Source of the DNA: Capra hircus
Taxonomy: Eukaryota > Chordata > Mammalia > Artiodactyla > Bovidae
Direction: 5' to 3'
Assembly (NCBI RefSeq): GCF_001704415.2
Contig: NC_030816.1
Location: 83,826,713-83,890,712 of the forward strand
Length of the DNA stretch: 64,000 bases
The notes under the pieces: model-generated
Seen by the model: only the letters and a program-made list of their open reading frames with translations
Databases searched by the model: none
Told to the model about the DNA's origin: nothing
In this document: piece after piece, positions 1 through 12,880 of the stretch
Numbering within the stretch: the first letter of the stretch is position 1
Layout: the number at the start of each line of letters is the position of its first letter
Position numbers and translations under genes: made by a program

Positions 1-352
1 CAGCCCAATGCTCACTGACTCGCTTTGAGTTCATGAGCAGGATAGTGATCATTTCAGCAGGGAGATACTTAAAACGCGCTACATGGTTTTGATTGTGAAA
101 GATCATGAACTGTGGGTTTGGTGACTTCCAAGACATTGGAACTCTACTTTTTGCAGTTAGATGATTTCCATTTAAAAGTCAGATTTGAATTAAACTTCAG
201 TTTCTCTGGGGAATTTACTCCAGCATCCTGGCTACCAATGTAGGCTTAGGATGCTAGTTATACTGATCATGTTGGTTGATAAGCCTCTTTCGTCTTTTTA
301 ATCTGTAGGTTCACTTTTGTTTTTCTAGCAGCTTTGGGGGTGGAGAATGCTA
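1..352. other. Unassigned intronic sequence
   Basis: AT-rich; no repeat, exon or motif recognised. Confidence 0.4.
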
Positions 353-446
353 GGGTTGAGATCTTTAGTTTACAGACCAGAGACTGAACCCAAGTCCCCT
401 GCCTTGGAAGGCAGATTCTTAACCGCTGGCCCACCAGGGAAGTCCC
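353..446 (-). mobile_element. CHR-2-type tRNA SINE fragment
   Basis: Reverse complement begins GGGACTTCCCTGGTGG and carries the B-box-like GGTTCAGTCTCTGGTC region, as in the many other copies here. Confidence 0.75.
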
Positions 447-1372
447 TTGTTCTTTTCACATTGCTGAATTGGTTACCTACATTCTCAAAAAGTAATCAAT
501 ACATTTTGGATTATGGGTTTTTTAAGCCTGCTTATGACCTCCTGGATTTATACATACTGTGTATGTTCGGTCTTTTGTTTTTGTTATTATCCTTATTGAT
601 GCTCAAATCGTCCCTGTCTTTGGACAGGTAAGGTCCATCCTCCTTGGTTCCTGAGTCTGTCTGCCGCACCTTTAGTAGTTTCGGAACGCTTCCTTGCTTG
701 TTAGCATCATGAGATTTTCCAAGCTTGTCTTGTAAGCTCCAGTCTCATGCTTCTAATCACCTGCTTGTCAAGGGGGCTTCAATTTTTTAAACAAATGTCT
801 TCAAACTGATCCTGTCCATCTCCAACCATTAAAAATTTTACAACATAAGCCAGAAGGCAAAGTATTATCTTTAAAAATAAAAGGAATTTTACATTTCAGT
901 TTTAAATACCTTACTATAGCTGAATTCAGTCAAATTATAGGCCAAACCATCTTTTTTTTTAACTTTCAGAGATCTTAATGTTTCCACAAAGCGTGATAAT
1001 ATGCAAAATGTCTCTTTCATTACTCAAGAATACTGGATAATAGTGCAGACATTTGATTTGAACTCCAACACCAGCATCAAAGCAGGATTCCATTATATTT
1101 TTTGAGTTGGGGAGAATGCTGTCAGTTACTCACATTTTGGTGACTCAGATGATTGCTGTCCATGTCAATGTTAGGGTCACCTCAAAACCTCATGTTCACA
1201 TAATCACTTCACACCTTCAGAAACATTTCATTGCTTTAGCTGGTATCCCTGCTCCATGGGTATAATACCATCAAGGCACCCATGCCCACTTTTCACAGAA
1301 CCTCTCTTCTTCGGTAAATCCTGACTTTTGGAAGAAGTTATTACCGTGTAAATGACCCTATCCTCCAGTTCA
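447..1372. other. Unassigned intronic sequence
   Basis: AT-rich with short homopolymers; nothing recognised. Confidence 0.35.
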
Positions 1373-1462
1373 GTTCAGTTCAGTTGCTCAGTCGTGTCCG
1401 ACTCTTTGCGACCCCATGAATCGCAGCACGCCAGGCCTCCAAGGCCTGTCCAATTCCCACCT
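1373..1462 (-). mobile_element. BovB 3'-end fragment
   Basis: Starts with the CAGTTCAGTT tail repeats followed by GCTCAGTCGTGTCCGACTC, the antisense 3' terminus shared by BovB and Bov-A SINEs. Confidence 0.85.
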
Positions 1463-4215
1463 CATCCTAGGGGTAAACATTCTAGGTTGCAGTGAAGCTA
1501 GAATGAATTAGAAAGAATCGTCTGGGATGCAAAGCTAGCAGCTGTACCTTCCTGTCATCGCAAGAGCTTCGGCCACCTCCCAACCCTAGCCTGTTCATCA
1601 TTGCCACCTGGTCTATTTGGGGCCTGAGAAGCAGAAGTCGTAGGGGACCAGTTCAGAGCAGAAGCTGTAAAGGCATCATGAAGTTCTGACCTCTCTCTTG
1701 CTCTTTCCATCTGCTGCAAAACCAGCACATCCCAAACTGGAGCTGTTCCTTCAGCGTGGGTCCAGAATGAGAAGAGCTACGAGGTGGAACAGCTGACCTA
1801 GGGCCGAGATGTGGAATGTGGCCAAGAAATCGTTTCCTCAGTAAAAACTGTTGTCGGCCAAGTGTGTCTCAGTATGCTACAGAGATTTGAGGGTGTTTGT
1901 TTCTACCGTCAAAGCTAACTAATGTAGCTGATCATAACAGTACTGGTTCAACTGCCAGAGCGGAGTTTGGTGATCCAATATATTTTTGGCTGTCTAGATG
2001 ACACTGGATTGTAGTAGATTAGATTGCTGTTTGACGTAGTAACATCTTCCCCCTCATTTCCGGTGAATGAAAGTACTTCCTGGCTCCACCGATGGTGGTC
2101 ACAGCAATGTAACCTGCTTTGGTCTCAGATGGGTGGGGTGTACAGCCTGCCCTTCGATTTTGGGGATTGGTCATTCAGATTGCTTTGGTCAATGATAGGT
2201 GACCAGATATGATACGGTAGAGTCAGGAAACGTGCTTGCGTGCTTGGGCTTTGTCTCTGGGCTTCAACCATCACTGTGAGAAGAACATTCCAGGCTCTCC
2301 TTCCGAGCATGCAGAAGACTAAGGGACATTTGGCGGAAAGCTGTCTAGCAAAGTCTCCCCAAACTGGGGTCAGCAATCTCCCAGGCAGCCCATAGATGAG
2401 TGAGCTCAATGAATGCTTATCGTTTTATATCATGACGCTTGTTACACAGCATCATCTATCAATAGTCAATAGACACCCTGATGAAATAGCCATTGTCACC
2501 TACTGACCTGGATTATACAATGACATCAGTAGTAACTCTGGCAGCAGTTTTGGTTTCTTTTTTTTTTTTTTAAGGATTAAAAAAAAATCCTATTCCTAAA
2601 GACCCCTCTCTTCCTACCTCCTCCTCCTCTTGTTTCTTAGTGGGCTATGCTCATGGAAAATAGTAGGCTACAGCTCTAGTTAACAAAGAGCTGATACTAC
2701 AGAACTGAATATGTCGACATTTGTTGGCAATATTGTCATGCTTCTATTGACTCAAAAACCTGTGAGGCTTGATTGTAATGTCCTTATCTTTATGCTGTGC
2801 CTATATAGTTCATTGCTCATAGCTAATCACAGCTTGTTGAAATGTAAGTATCAGATGTTACATTGATGCTCCTCCATGTGGAAACACACTCATGGGCAGT
2901 TCCCATGGTGACATGTTTGGGTAACTTTAAGAACTGATACTTGAGCTTTCTGACCCCAAAAGACCATCATCAGTATAAACAATCCCACTCTAATATATTT
3001 CCAAAATGGAATTTATTAAAACCTAATTAAAAAGTGTCAGGCTAGTTTTTCAATTACCTTGGTTACGAGAGAGAGTTCCAACACTTAATAGCTGCCATAT
3101 TGCCTACATTTTAATGAACCATCACAGCAGCATCAATATTGCTGCAGAGAGGGACTTTCCAGCTTTGGGAATGTCTGTTTCTGACATTTCCTTTCAAAAG
3201 GGGGTTTTTATAAACGTAATTTTGGTTTTTCCAAAAGTGGAGTCACACCATGATTCCAGCTGTCATGAAGCCCATGTGAGCTCTTTGATTTCATACAGAA
3301 TAAATGATTCCATTCTACCAGCAAAGCCGTCATCCTTGACATGACACATTAAAATGATTACTGTAGTCATATATAGTGGAACTATAGGTAACTTTGTTCT
3401 GTAAACTTGTTCAGTATTTTCTAAGTCTCCTGTAAATGTGTTGTACTTCCATAGTTTAAAAAATAAGAAAGAGAAAAAAGTGATTACTGTAATATGATAT
3501 TACCATGTTAGCGTTACTTTAGAATATTCTTGAATGCATAAAAAATGTCAAAACACTTCATATACCAAAGTTAAAATGCACCTTTGACGCTGAGAATTAA
3601 TTTAACCATGCCCCTACTTAAACATACCTTTGAAAATAGCCTGAGTTCTATAAATGGTGTATATTTTAATGGATTGTTCTAATTCATTCCCATGTCTTTA
3701 ATGTTTTGAAAATAAGATATTTTCAAAAGCAAGATATCTTAAGATAAGATATCTTAAAAAGCAATAAAAGCAGCATTGAAGGACTGTTGAGTCCAGAGTG
3801 AGTTCCTTTCCCAAGTCGAGTGATGAATCAGTAAATTTATTCCACTAAAGGAAACTGGACCTAAATATCTTCCAGGTCTGAGGACTCTCATTAATTGGTA
3901 CAGATCTCTAGGGAGAATGTTCCAGAGCATCACATGGCTTTAATCGAACGAGAAATCCAAGTCACATATCCTTTGATGAATGAGATTTCCGCCCTGGAGC
4001 GCACAAGGCAGATTTTCAGGGCACCTTCCTGGAGAGCAGTGTTTTGTGTGAGGAATCCTAGGAGACAGGCCTCTCCCTTCCCTGACACTCACCCACCAGA
4101 GGCCCTCGTGAAACAACCAGGCTGTATGCTTCTTGCTCTGAAGGCTTGAGAAGTATAAGGTACATCAGAACTGGGAGAGAAAAGCACTCAGCATCAGAGT
4201 CATATAAATATCAAT
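1463..4215. other. Mostly unassigned intron; possible old MaLR-like segment near 2190-2400
   Basis: No coding potential recognised. The stretch around 2200-2340 (AGGAAACGTGCTTGCGTGC, then a CATCACTGTGAGAAG motif) recalls an ancient mammalian interspersed repeat, family not settled. There is a poly-T at about 2558 and a pair of AAGATATCTT palindromes at 3731 and 3746. Confidence 0.3.
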
Positions 4216-4437
4216 ACATGTGTGTGCTCAGTTGTTCAGTCGTGTCCAACTGTGTGCAACCCCTATGGACTGTAGCCCACCAGGCTCCTCTGTCCATGCA
4301 ATTTCCCAGGCAAGAATACTGGAGTGGGTTGCCATTTCCCTCTCCAGGGGATCTTCTCGAGCCAGGGATCAAGCCTACGTCTCTTGCATCTCCTGCATTA
4401 GCAGGCAGATTCTTTACCATTGTGCCACTTGGGAAGA
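4216..4437 (-). mobile_element. Bov-tA SINE
   Basis: Full-length antisense copy running from GCTCAGTTGTTCAGTCG to the tRNA-like head (GCCACTTGGGAAG). Confidence 0.9.
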
Positions 4438-6548
4438 TACCCAGACAAAAATACAAATATATATCAATATATATGTACAGACAGTGACATCAGTCAGTCC
4501 CAGTGTCTGAGGACATCTTTCTAACAAGTAATGAGATCTGCAGGAGCCAGGACAACTAATGGACGCAGATGGTGACCAGTAGGGTGCTCAATTATCCTTG
4601 AGTGTCCAGGATCGGGAGATCTATAGGAACCTGAAGCTTCAAAGCTAAACTCAGAGACAGTCTCAAGCAAACAGGGTGAGTTGGTCACCCTGTTACTAGG
4701 CTGGCCTTCCCAGCTGTGCCCAGAGGTGGATGCCAAAGGTCTTCAGTTTCTGGCTTTACCGTCTCTCCCAGCCCACCATGGACCCTGATGCCTACAAGAA
4801 GACACGGGATGCCTGGCCTGTCTAGAGAATGGGACCTAGGATTTCCCGGTGTCAGATGCAAGCTGCGGGGCACCCACCTTCCGCCAGGTGCCTATGGGCT
4901 TTCGCTTTCTTCCTCAATCCCTAGTTTCCTCTTAAAAAACTAATTTTTCCAGCCTTGATTTGAAGGTCCGACATGAAGTGATATTCCTTCAAAAAAACAC
5001 CTGTACACACACCTTACTGGTTGACATGCAGAACGCTGTACATATTTCATGTGTACAACTCAGTCCCCGGTTTCTTCTCTAGTTCTTCATCTGGACTTGA
5101 ACTGTAGCTTGTTCCACTGACACCCTGGTCCCCGTTTACTTTCTTTTGAAAGTAGGATCGCTGCTTGTGTCTTTACTCATCCATCCATTGTCTGGGAGTC
5201 AGACGCCAGCCCTTCTGATCACTGGCCCCCCCTGCCCTTTCTAGACACGGCAGTGGCTGAGCACCTGTTCTCCAGGTGGGTCCCACACGGGACAGCCGTG
5301 CCAGAGACCCAAGTGTCCCCCTCCAGCCACTGGCCTCTCCACCTGGAGGAACGTTCTAGATCCAGACACAGAACCAGAGCACTTCTGTTCACCTGGTCCA
5401 CTCTCCCTAAAGCTGAAATTCCAGCAAACTCTCCAGGCAAAATGGTGCAGATCACATCAGTAGAGGGAGCGTTCCAGGCTTTCCATCACGACAGAGTCAT
5501 GTCAGCTCCTCATTCATTAGTTATGTAATCTGGGAACCAGGGACCCCTCCCTTTTTCCTTCTCAAAAGCTGATCCTTGCCCTTGGAAACGATAGTCCTTG
5601 TCTTCCAGCCCCAGCAGCCCTGTGGTAACACAGAGAAGCATTTGCCTTTTCCTGGCGTAGCCCAGGCCCTGGTGGCATCACAAACAAAATTAATTAAAAT
5701 ATAAAATGAAATGAATAAGCCACACAGGCTTCTTTTATTCTGTTCGTATTGCTTGCTCTTTTTTTGTGAGAATTGTGAAAATGCCTAATTCAATTACTTT
5801 CATTCTGGGTCTTTCTCTCTCTGATCGAATAGAGAGTGAGTGTGCGTCTGTTCCTGCTTTTTTGAACGCTTGCCAGGAGAGTGGTCCTCTAATACCGTCT
5901 TTGAAATCTTCACATTCTGTCTGTGTGTGAGAGAGGAAGATGGCAGCTTTTTCAAGTGTTTTGTTCCTGTGCCACTTGGCCCACCCCTATGTTTTTGGCA
6001 AAATCAGTCTCTGCAATCCAAATTACTGTGCTTCCCCACTGGGAATAAATGAGAAAAATCTTAGCTCTTTGTGAAAGTGTTCCTTGCTGTGGAGGCCGTG
6101 ATGGGCACAGCTTCCAGAACCCTGCATGCCCACTCCCTGGCAGGGATTTCTGGGCGTTACTCTTCATCCAGAGCTGCTGTTACCATGACAGCCGCTGGTT
6201 CTTCAACCCACCAGGGAAACTGCCTTTCTTCAAGAGCTAACCCTAAGAAGAGCAGTACAGGCTGAGTGAAATCATTCAAATTCTCCAGGGCTCGGTTGAT
6301 TGTGGGTGCACACAGATTGTTGGTGTGCACAGACATGCTTCTTTGATGCAGATAACCATGAGAATATTGTGCTAAATCCTAAGGGAGAAAACACAGTGGG
6401 ATCTATTTGTTTCAATCCCTAGAGGTCCCCTTCAGGTAGGTGGTATAAAAGGTATCAGGTGCTAGGTTTTTAAGGGCTAAATCTTCCCTTCCCTGGAGAA
6501 AATAAAAAGTAATATCCAGATGGATATTTTTACTTTTTACTCTTTACT
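4438..6548. other. Unassigned intronic sequence
   Basis: Contains several short open frames on both strands (for example 4521-4943 and 5219-5528) without recognisable domains, splice context or repeat identity. Confidence 0.3.
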
Positions 6549-6764
6549 TTGGCTACCTGATGGGAAGAGCCAACTCAGTGGAAAAGACCCTGACGCTGGG
6601 AAAGACTGAAGGCAAAAGACTGAGATGGTTGGATGGTATCACTGACTCAAAGAACATGAGTTTGAGCACACTCTGGAAGATGGTGGAGGACAGAGGAGCC
6701 CGGCATGCTGCAGTCCTTGGGGTCACAAAGAGTTGGACACAACTTAGCGACTGAACAACAACAT
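6549..6764 (+). mobile_element. BovB 3'-end fragment
   Basis: Sense copy: GGAAAAGACCCTGACGCTGG through TTGGACACAACTTAGCGACT. Confidence 0.88.
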
Positions 6765-7202
6765 CAACAAAAACAGGCAGCTGGATGAAGAACATCCAGA
6801 TTGTGTTGGCATAGCAATGATTCTTCATGTGGGTACAGATACAGAAGAGACAAAGCCTATGCAATCTGGAGATGGCTGTATTTCTTGGTTTAGAACAAAT
6901 AATATGGATCTCTGCTGTCTTCATTTTTCTTTGAATCTGGTGCTGTTGGAGGGAAGGAAGTATAATTTCATGTACAAAAAGAGGACCTGATTGAGAGTAA
7001 GCCTTCCTTCTCCAAATAGTGGATGTATGTTTCTTAAGGTGGCTGAATAAAGGATGCTTTGAAGAGTGAATATGTCCTTATATCCTTCCCAAGAAAAGAA
7101 CTTAGGGAATGTTGGTGGAAATGGCCTGAACCAAGGACACTTTTATGCTAGAAGAGTAGATCTTTGTTACCATCCCTAGGAATATGTTTGCTACTTGGAA
7201 GA

Positions 7203-7716
7203 AAAGCAATGACGACTCTAGACATTGTATTAAAAAGCAGAGTTGTCACTTTGCCAACAAAGGTCTGTCTAGTCAAAGCTATGATTTTTTTCAGTAGTCA
7301 TGTATGGATGTGACAGTTGGACCATAAAGAAGGCTGAACACCGAAGAATTGATGCTTTCGAATTGTGCTGGAAATGACTCTTGACAGTCTCTTGGACAGC
7401 AAGGAGATCAAACCAGACAATCCTAAAGGAAATCAACACTCAATATTCACTGGAAGGATGGATGCTGAAGCTGAAGCTCTAATACTTTGGCCACCTGATG
7501 CAAAGAACTGACTCATTAGAAAAGACCCTGATGTTGGGAAAGATTGAAGGCAGGAGGAGAAGGAGATGACAGGGGATGAGATGGTTGGATAGCATCACTG
7601 ACTCAAGGAACATGAGTTTGAGCAAACTCCAGGAGATGGTGAAGGTCAGGGAAGCCTGGAGTGCTGCAGCTCATGGGGTTGCAAAGAGTTAGACACAACT
7701 TAACAGATGAACAACA
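7203..7716 (+). mobile_element. BovB 3'-end fragment, about 0.5 kb
   Basis: Sense copy from TATTAAAAAGCAGAG through the terminal domain to TTAGACACAACTTAACAG. Confidence 0.9.
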
Positions 7717-7934
7717 ACAAAGGACTGAGCATGGAGGGTGACTAGAGAGGAGCAGTCTTGCTAACACACTCCTGCCTCCCAGCAGATGTGATCTCAGCCC
7801 AGAGCTAATGGAAGAATTCTGTGGCAGTCTGCCCAGCGGACCACTGATTCTTGGGGACCATCAAGTTACTGCCAAAGCCCCAAAACCCTTTACAACCAAG
7901 TCTTGTCTGTAGAAGGAATGTATACATCTTGGAT

Positions 7935-8817
7935 CAGTTCAGTTTAGTTCAGTCACTCAGTTGCGTCCGACTCTTTGTGACGTCATGGACTGCAGCACTC
8001 CAGGCTTCTCTGTCCATCACCAACTTCCGGAGCTTGCTTAAACTCATGTCCATCAAGTCGGTGATGCCATCCAACCATCTCATCCTCTGTCATCCCCTTC
8101 TCCTCCTGCCTTCAATCTTTCCCAGCATCAGAGTCTTTTCCAATGAGACAGCTCTTTGCATCAAGTGGCCAAAGTATTGGAGCTTCAGCTTCAGCATCAG
8201 TCCTTCCAATGAATATTGAGTGTTGATTTCCTTTAGGATTGTCTGGTTTGATCTCCTTGCTGTCCAAGGGACTCTCAAGAGTCTTCTCTAACACTGCAAA
8301 TGGAAAGCATCAATTCTTTGGTGCTCAGCTTTCTTTATGGTCCAACTCTCACATCCATTCATGACTACTGGAAAAACCATAGCTTTGATTAGTTGGACTT
8401 TTGTTGGTAAAGTAATGTCTCTGCTTTTTAGTATGCTGTCTAGGTTTGTCATAGCTTTCCTTCTAAGGAGCAAGTATCTTTTAATTTCATGGCTGGAGTT
8501 ACCATCTGAAGTGATTTTGGAGCCCAAGAAAATAAAGTCTCTCACTGATTCCATTGTTTCCCCATCTATTTGCCGTGAAGTGATGGGACCGGATGCAATG
8601 ATCTTAGTTTTTTGAATGTTGACTTTTAAGGCAGTTTTTTCTTTTCACTCTTCTCCTTCCCTTTCATCAAGAGTCTCTTTAGCTCCTCTTTGCTTTCTGC
8701 CATAAGGGTGATGTCATCAGCTTATCTGAGGTTATTGATATTTCTCCTGGCAATCTTTATTCCAGCTTGTGCTTCATCAGTCCAACATTTCACATGATGT
8801 ACTCCACATATAAGTTA
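7935..8817 (-). mobile_element. BovB 3' segment (antisense half of a 5'-inverted insertion)
   Basis: Antisense BovB from its 3' tail at 7935 up to the point where the element reads AACTTATATG...GTACATCATG on the minus strand. It abuts the oppositely oriented piece that follows. Confidence 0.9.
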
Positions 8818-9067
8818 TAAAACATCTACTTCTGCTTCATTGCCTATGCTAAAGCCTTTGACTGTATGAATCACAACAAACTGGAAAACTCTTCAAGAAA
8901 TGGGAATACCAGACCCCCTTACCTGCCTCCTGAGAAATCTGAATGCAGGTCAGGAAGCAGCAGTTAGAACCAGACATGGAACAACGGACTGGTTCCAAAT
9001 TGGGAAAGGAGTACGTCAAGACTGTATATTGTAACCCTGCTTATTTAACTTATATGCAGAGTACATC
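8818..9067 (+). mobile_element. BovB reverse-transcriptase segment (inverted half)
   Basis: Sense BovB with CCTTTGACTGTATGAATCAC and TGCCTCCTGAGAAATCTG, stopping at AACTTATATGCAGAGTACAT, the same element position at which the antisense half begins. Confidence 0.88.
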
Positions 9068-9207
9068 TTGTATAAATATGTACTATTTTCTCGGATGAAA
9101 ACAGAATCTGTTGTGATGGATACTGACTAACGAATTGAAAAGCATTGTTAAGTTCATAGTAAATCTGTGTTATGTTGAATTCTCTGTGAACAGAAGTAAA
9201 ACCACAG

Positions 9208-9422
9208 TTGCTTCCCTGGTGGCTCAGATGGTAAGTAATCTTCTTGCAATACAAGAGACACAGGTTTGATTCCTGGGTCGGGAAGATCCCCTCGAGAAGG
9301 AAATGGCAACCTGTTCCAGTACTCTTGCAGAGAATTCCATGGACAGAGGAGTCTGGCAGGCTATAGTCAATGGGGTCTCAAAAAGTCGGACATGACTGTG
9401 CAACTAACGCTTTCTCACTTTC
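9208..9422 (+). mobile_element. Bov-tA SINE
   Basis: Starts GCTTCCCTGGTGGCTCAGA and ends with CTAACGCTTTCTCAC. Confidence 0.9.
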
Positions 9423-10211
9423 TTATCATTTGGGCAACCATTAAATTCTTTGACGTTAACCAGAAGTTCTCATACTCAATTAGGATGAGTATCACTGATC
9501 AGAAAGCAGAAATAGCATTAGTTTCCATCTGTTGAACAATTGTTTCCTGAGCTCTTGGAGTTCAAGTTGTATGCAGTTCTCAGGAAAGCCCTCACTCCAC
9601 AGAAACTTGATAAACAATACCCTTAATTAAAAAAAAAAAAAAAACTTCCAAGATTCATTCACTTTTTTTATCCAGTAAAATAGACCCACTTTTCTACATC
9701 CTGCTCTTTCACTGACATTAAGCACGAGTTCCACTCGTGCCGTTGCAAGGGTTGAGCAACTTGGTTGGTGTACACTGTTGTACCGTTTCTCAAAGGCGAA
9801 TCCTTGTTTTCTTTCCTGTTTATGTATCCGAGCCCACACACCACTAACAGTTTAGATCTTGAGACTGAAAAAGGTTTATTGGATGAATGCTCAACATGAT
9901 TATTTCTATGCCACCAAATACAATAGAGATTAAGTATTTGCTGTGTGTGTTGATCACTAGTGGAGTGTCCAGGCTTAAATTCTTCCCTTTGAAGCCTGGC
10001 ATGGACAAATTTCACTAAAGACAATTCAAGTATCCACTCTGTGACTCATAACCATGAACATGCTGTGTTTATACAGGCTGATCTAAAATTAGTGGGGAAC
10101 AGACTTTGATGACAACTGAGTGAAACATGGGCTCCAGCTCATGAAGTATTTCTCCCCACAGTTCTGTAAACTATATGATACACTTGGTTGTCTAAAAACA
10201 ACCAGCCTCTA
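9423..10211. other. Unassigned intronic sequence with a poly-A tract
   Basis: A poly-A of about 16 bases lies near 9629. No repeat or exon recognised otherwise. Confidence 0.3.
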
Positions 10212-10620
10212 AAGTTCATGTCGATCATTATCTATCGCAGTGAAAATAACTCCCCTTCCCCCTCTGGCCACCGTAAGTGAGGTCTCTATATCTGCGGATC
10301 TGTTTCTGTTTGTAAATAAGTTCATGGGTATCACTTTTTTAAGCTTCTGCATGTAAGTGATGATGTATTTGTCTTTCTCTCTCTGACTTATTTCACTCAG
10401 TATCACAATCTCTAAGTCCGTCCATGTTGCCACAAATGGCATTTTTTTCGATCTGTTCTATGGCTGAGTAGTATTCCACTGTATATATGTCCCACATCTG
10501 TTTTATCCTTTCATCCGTCAACGGACATTTAGGTTCTTTCCATGACCTTGGCTGTTGTGAACAGTGCTGCAGTTAAGATGGGGGTGCATGTATCTTTTTA
10601 ATTATAGTTCTGTCTGGACG
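10212..10620 (-). mobile_element. L1 3'-region fragment
   Basis: Antisense L1: CTGACTTATTTCACTCAGTA, then TCCATGTTGCCACAAATGGC and GGCTGAGTAGTATTCC, the signature phrases of artiodactyl L1 3' ends. Confidence 0.85.
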
Positions 10621-11299
10621 TTTGCCCAGGAGTCAGTAACGCCAGCTTGCTCTCTGTGTGTGCCCACTGAGTGTCCCCCACACACATCTGGTACTCTCCT
10701 ATTTTCTCGCTTTGGCCAGCCTCTGGGGTGTTTTAGGTTGCACGTCTCTGGTTACCGGTGAGGCTCAGCTCACTTCGTGCTTTGCTATTTGTGTTTCCCC
10801 TCTGTGGATGGCCTCGCCGTATCCTGGCCCATGTATATTGAGTTTTCTGGGATGTTTAGACTTAATGGATTGGATCGTCCCCTTCAATTTATAGGATCAA
10901 CTTTTTATTCTCAATTTTACCCTGTTGTTGGTTTTAGACATTGCAAGTATCTTTCCCTCACTGTTTTAGTTACCCATTAACTTTGCCTGGTTTTTTTTTC
11001 CATTGAACAAAAATTCTTGAATCCTTGAATGTTTGACACGATCAGATCAGCATATTTTTGCTTATTGATTGTTTTCTGGGTTTTGTTTAAGAAACCGTCT
11101 GCACCCAAAGGCCACAGACATTCTCCTATTAGCTTACGGCTCTAACTGCCACACTCAGACGTGAGTTCATTGGCCCTGTACCCCCACTGCCTCCGTGAAG
11201 TAGGGATCCACCTTTATTGGTCTCAACACTGAGCCAGTTTTCTGAGTACCAGTTAATAAGCAGATGTGTCATTTACTTTTTGTGTTATATATTTATTTA
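10621..11299. other. Possible continuation of decayed L1; otherwise unassigned
   Basis: Parts (around 10910-11030) resemble older L1 antisense sequence but are too diverged for me to bound. Confidence 0.3.
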
Positions 11300-11440
11300 T
11301 TAATTTTTGGTTACGCTGGGTCTTTGTTCCTATACGCGGCTTTCTCTAGTTACAGTGAGCAGGGGCTACGCTTCATTGAGGAATACAGGGTTGTGACCTT
11401 GTCATAAGGTTCTCACTCTTTCATCCAGGCTCTCCTAGCA
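11300..11440 (-). mobile_element. CHR-type tRNA SINE, truncated
   Basis: Antisense body (GGTTACGCTGGGTCTTTGTT, GGCTTTCTCTAGTTACAGTG) without the tRNA-like head. Confidence 0.75.
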
Positions 11441-11698
11441 GCTGCTGCCTGGACCGGTGCAGAAAAGGGGAAGTTCTTAAGGGCTCTTTTTCAGCAAGTA
11501 AATGCTTACGAGTCCTTGGCAGATCTGAGGAGCGTGATCAATCATGCAGGCCAATCGCTGTAATCCTATCTCACCCCTGTAATGGGCTGGGGAAGGAGGA
11601 AGGGAACCCCAAATATTTGATAAGCAGGACTTCTGAGATGAGTACCACCACAGATCTCTTTTAAAAGAAAAAAAAAGTGAGAATACAGAATTCAGAGG

Positions 11699-11892
11699 AC
11701 TTCCTTGATGGTCCAGAGGATAAGATGTCATGCTCCCAATGCAGGGAGCCAGGGTTCCATCCCTGGTCAGGAAGCTAGGTCCCACACGCTGCAACCAAGG
11801 GTTCAAATGCCGCAATAAAGATCAAAGATCTTGCATGCCTCTACTAAGACCCGGCACAGCCAAGTAAGGAAATAAAAAGAAGTTTAAAAAAT
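11699..11892 (+). mobile_element. CHR-2-type tRNA SINE
   Basis: Starts GGACTTCCTTGATGGTCCAG, contains CATCCCTGGTCAGGAAG and ends in an A-rich tail. Confidence 0.85.
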
Positions 11893-12204
11893 TTTTTTTC
11901 ATTTTAAAAAAGGATACAGAATTCAGTTTGAGAAACACTAACTTAGGAAGATAAGTGCATTTGAATTCAAATGATTACTATAAAGTAGATTTTATATATA
12001 GTGTCTTTATAAATGGCAGAAAAATTTGGTCAAAGTATAAACACAATTTCAGAAGTTCTGATGGAAAAATGCAATAGGAACTGTGATGACCCATTTCCCA
12101 GTCAAAGAAACCCCAGCTTTTCGGCATTCTGAGAGCAGAAAGTACACGGTATCCAGGGGACTGACCCTCTAGGAGCACACACTAAATAGAGGGTGAGCAG
12201 GGAC

Positions 12205-12516
12205 AGCCCAGTCCATCCTAAAGGAAATCATCCCTGAAGATTCATTAAAAGGACTGATGTTGACGCTGAAACTCCAATCCTTTGGCCACTTGACGCAAAG
12301 AGTCGACTCGCTGGAAAAGACCCTGATGCTGGGAAAGATTGAAGGCAGGAGGAGAAGGGGACGACAGAGGATGAGATGGCTGGATGGCATCACCGACTGC
12401 ATGGACATGAGTCTCAGCAAGCTCTGGGAGTTGGTGAGGGACAGGGAAGCCTGGCATGCTGCAGTCCATGGGGTTGCAGAGAGTCGGACACGACCAAGCA
12501 ACTGAACTGAACTGAA
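12205..12516 (+). mobile_element. BovB 3'-end fragment
   Basis: Sense, from CCAGTCCATCCTAAAGG to the tail CTGAACTGAACTGAA. Confidence 0.92.
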
Positions 12517-12873
12517 GGGCAGCCAGGCCTCTCCTCAGGCGCGGTCAGATCAGTGCAAGGATTCAGACAAAATGCCCTGAGAAGATGCCTGTGAACCTAG
12601 AGGATGGGGAACACTGGAGAGGGCGCCAGGACCACTGCTGCTGAGAGGCTGGTGAGAGCTGGATGGAGGAAAGGTGGAGAGGGGCCCAGCCCCGAGAGGA
12701 AGACCCGCAGGGACACAGGAGGCAGGTGAGCCCACCCGAGGCACTCTGAGAACACTGTCCTGGACTGCCCCCCTCACCATGGCTGAGAGCACTGGTGTGA
12801 CGGAGCTGATGATGCCCTGGCTGTCATTAGCCTACACAGAAAAGGCCACCAACCCAGAGACCGACGGGGAGTG
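12517..12873. other. Unassigned GC-rich sequence
   Basis: Short open frames on both strands (12550-12961) lack recognisable domains; nothing supported. Confidence 0.3.
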
Positions 12874-12880
12874 CCCTATG

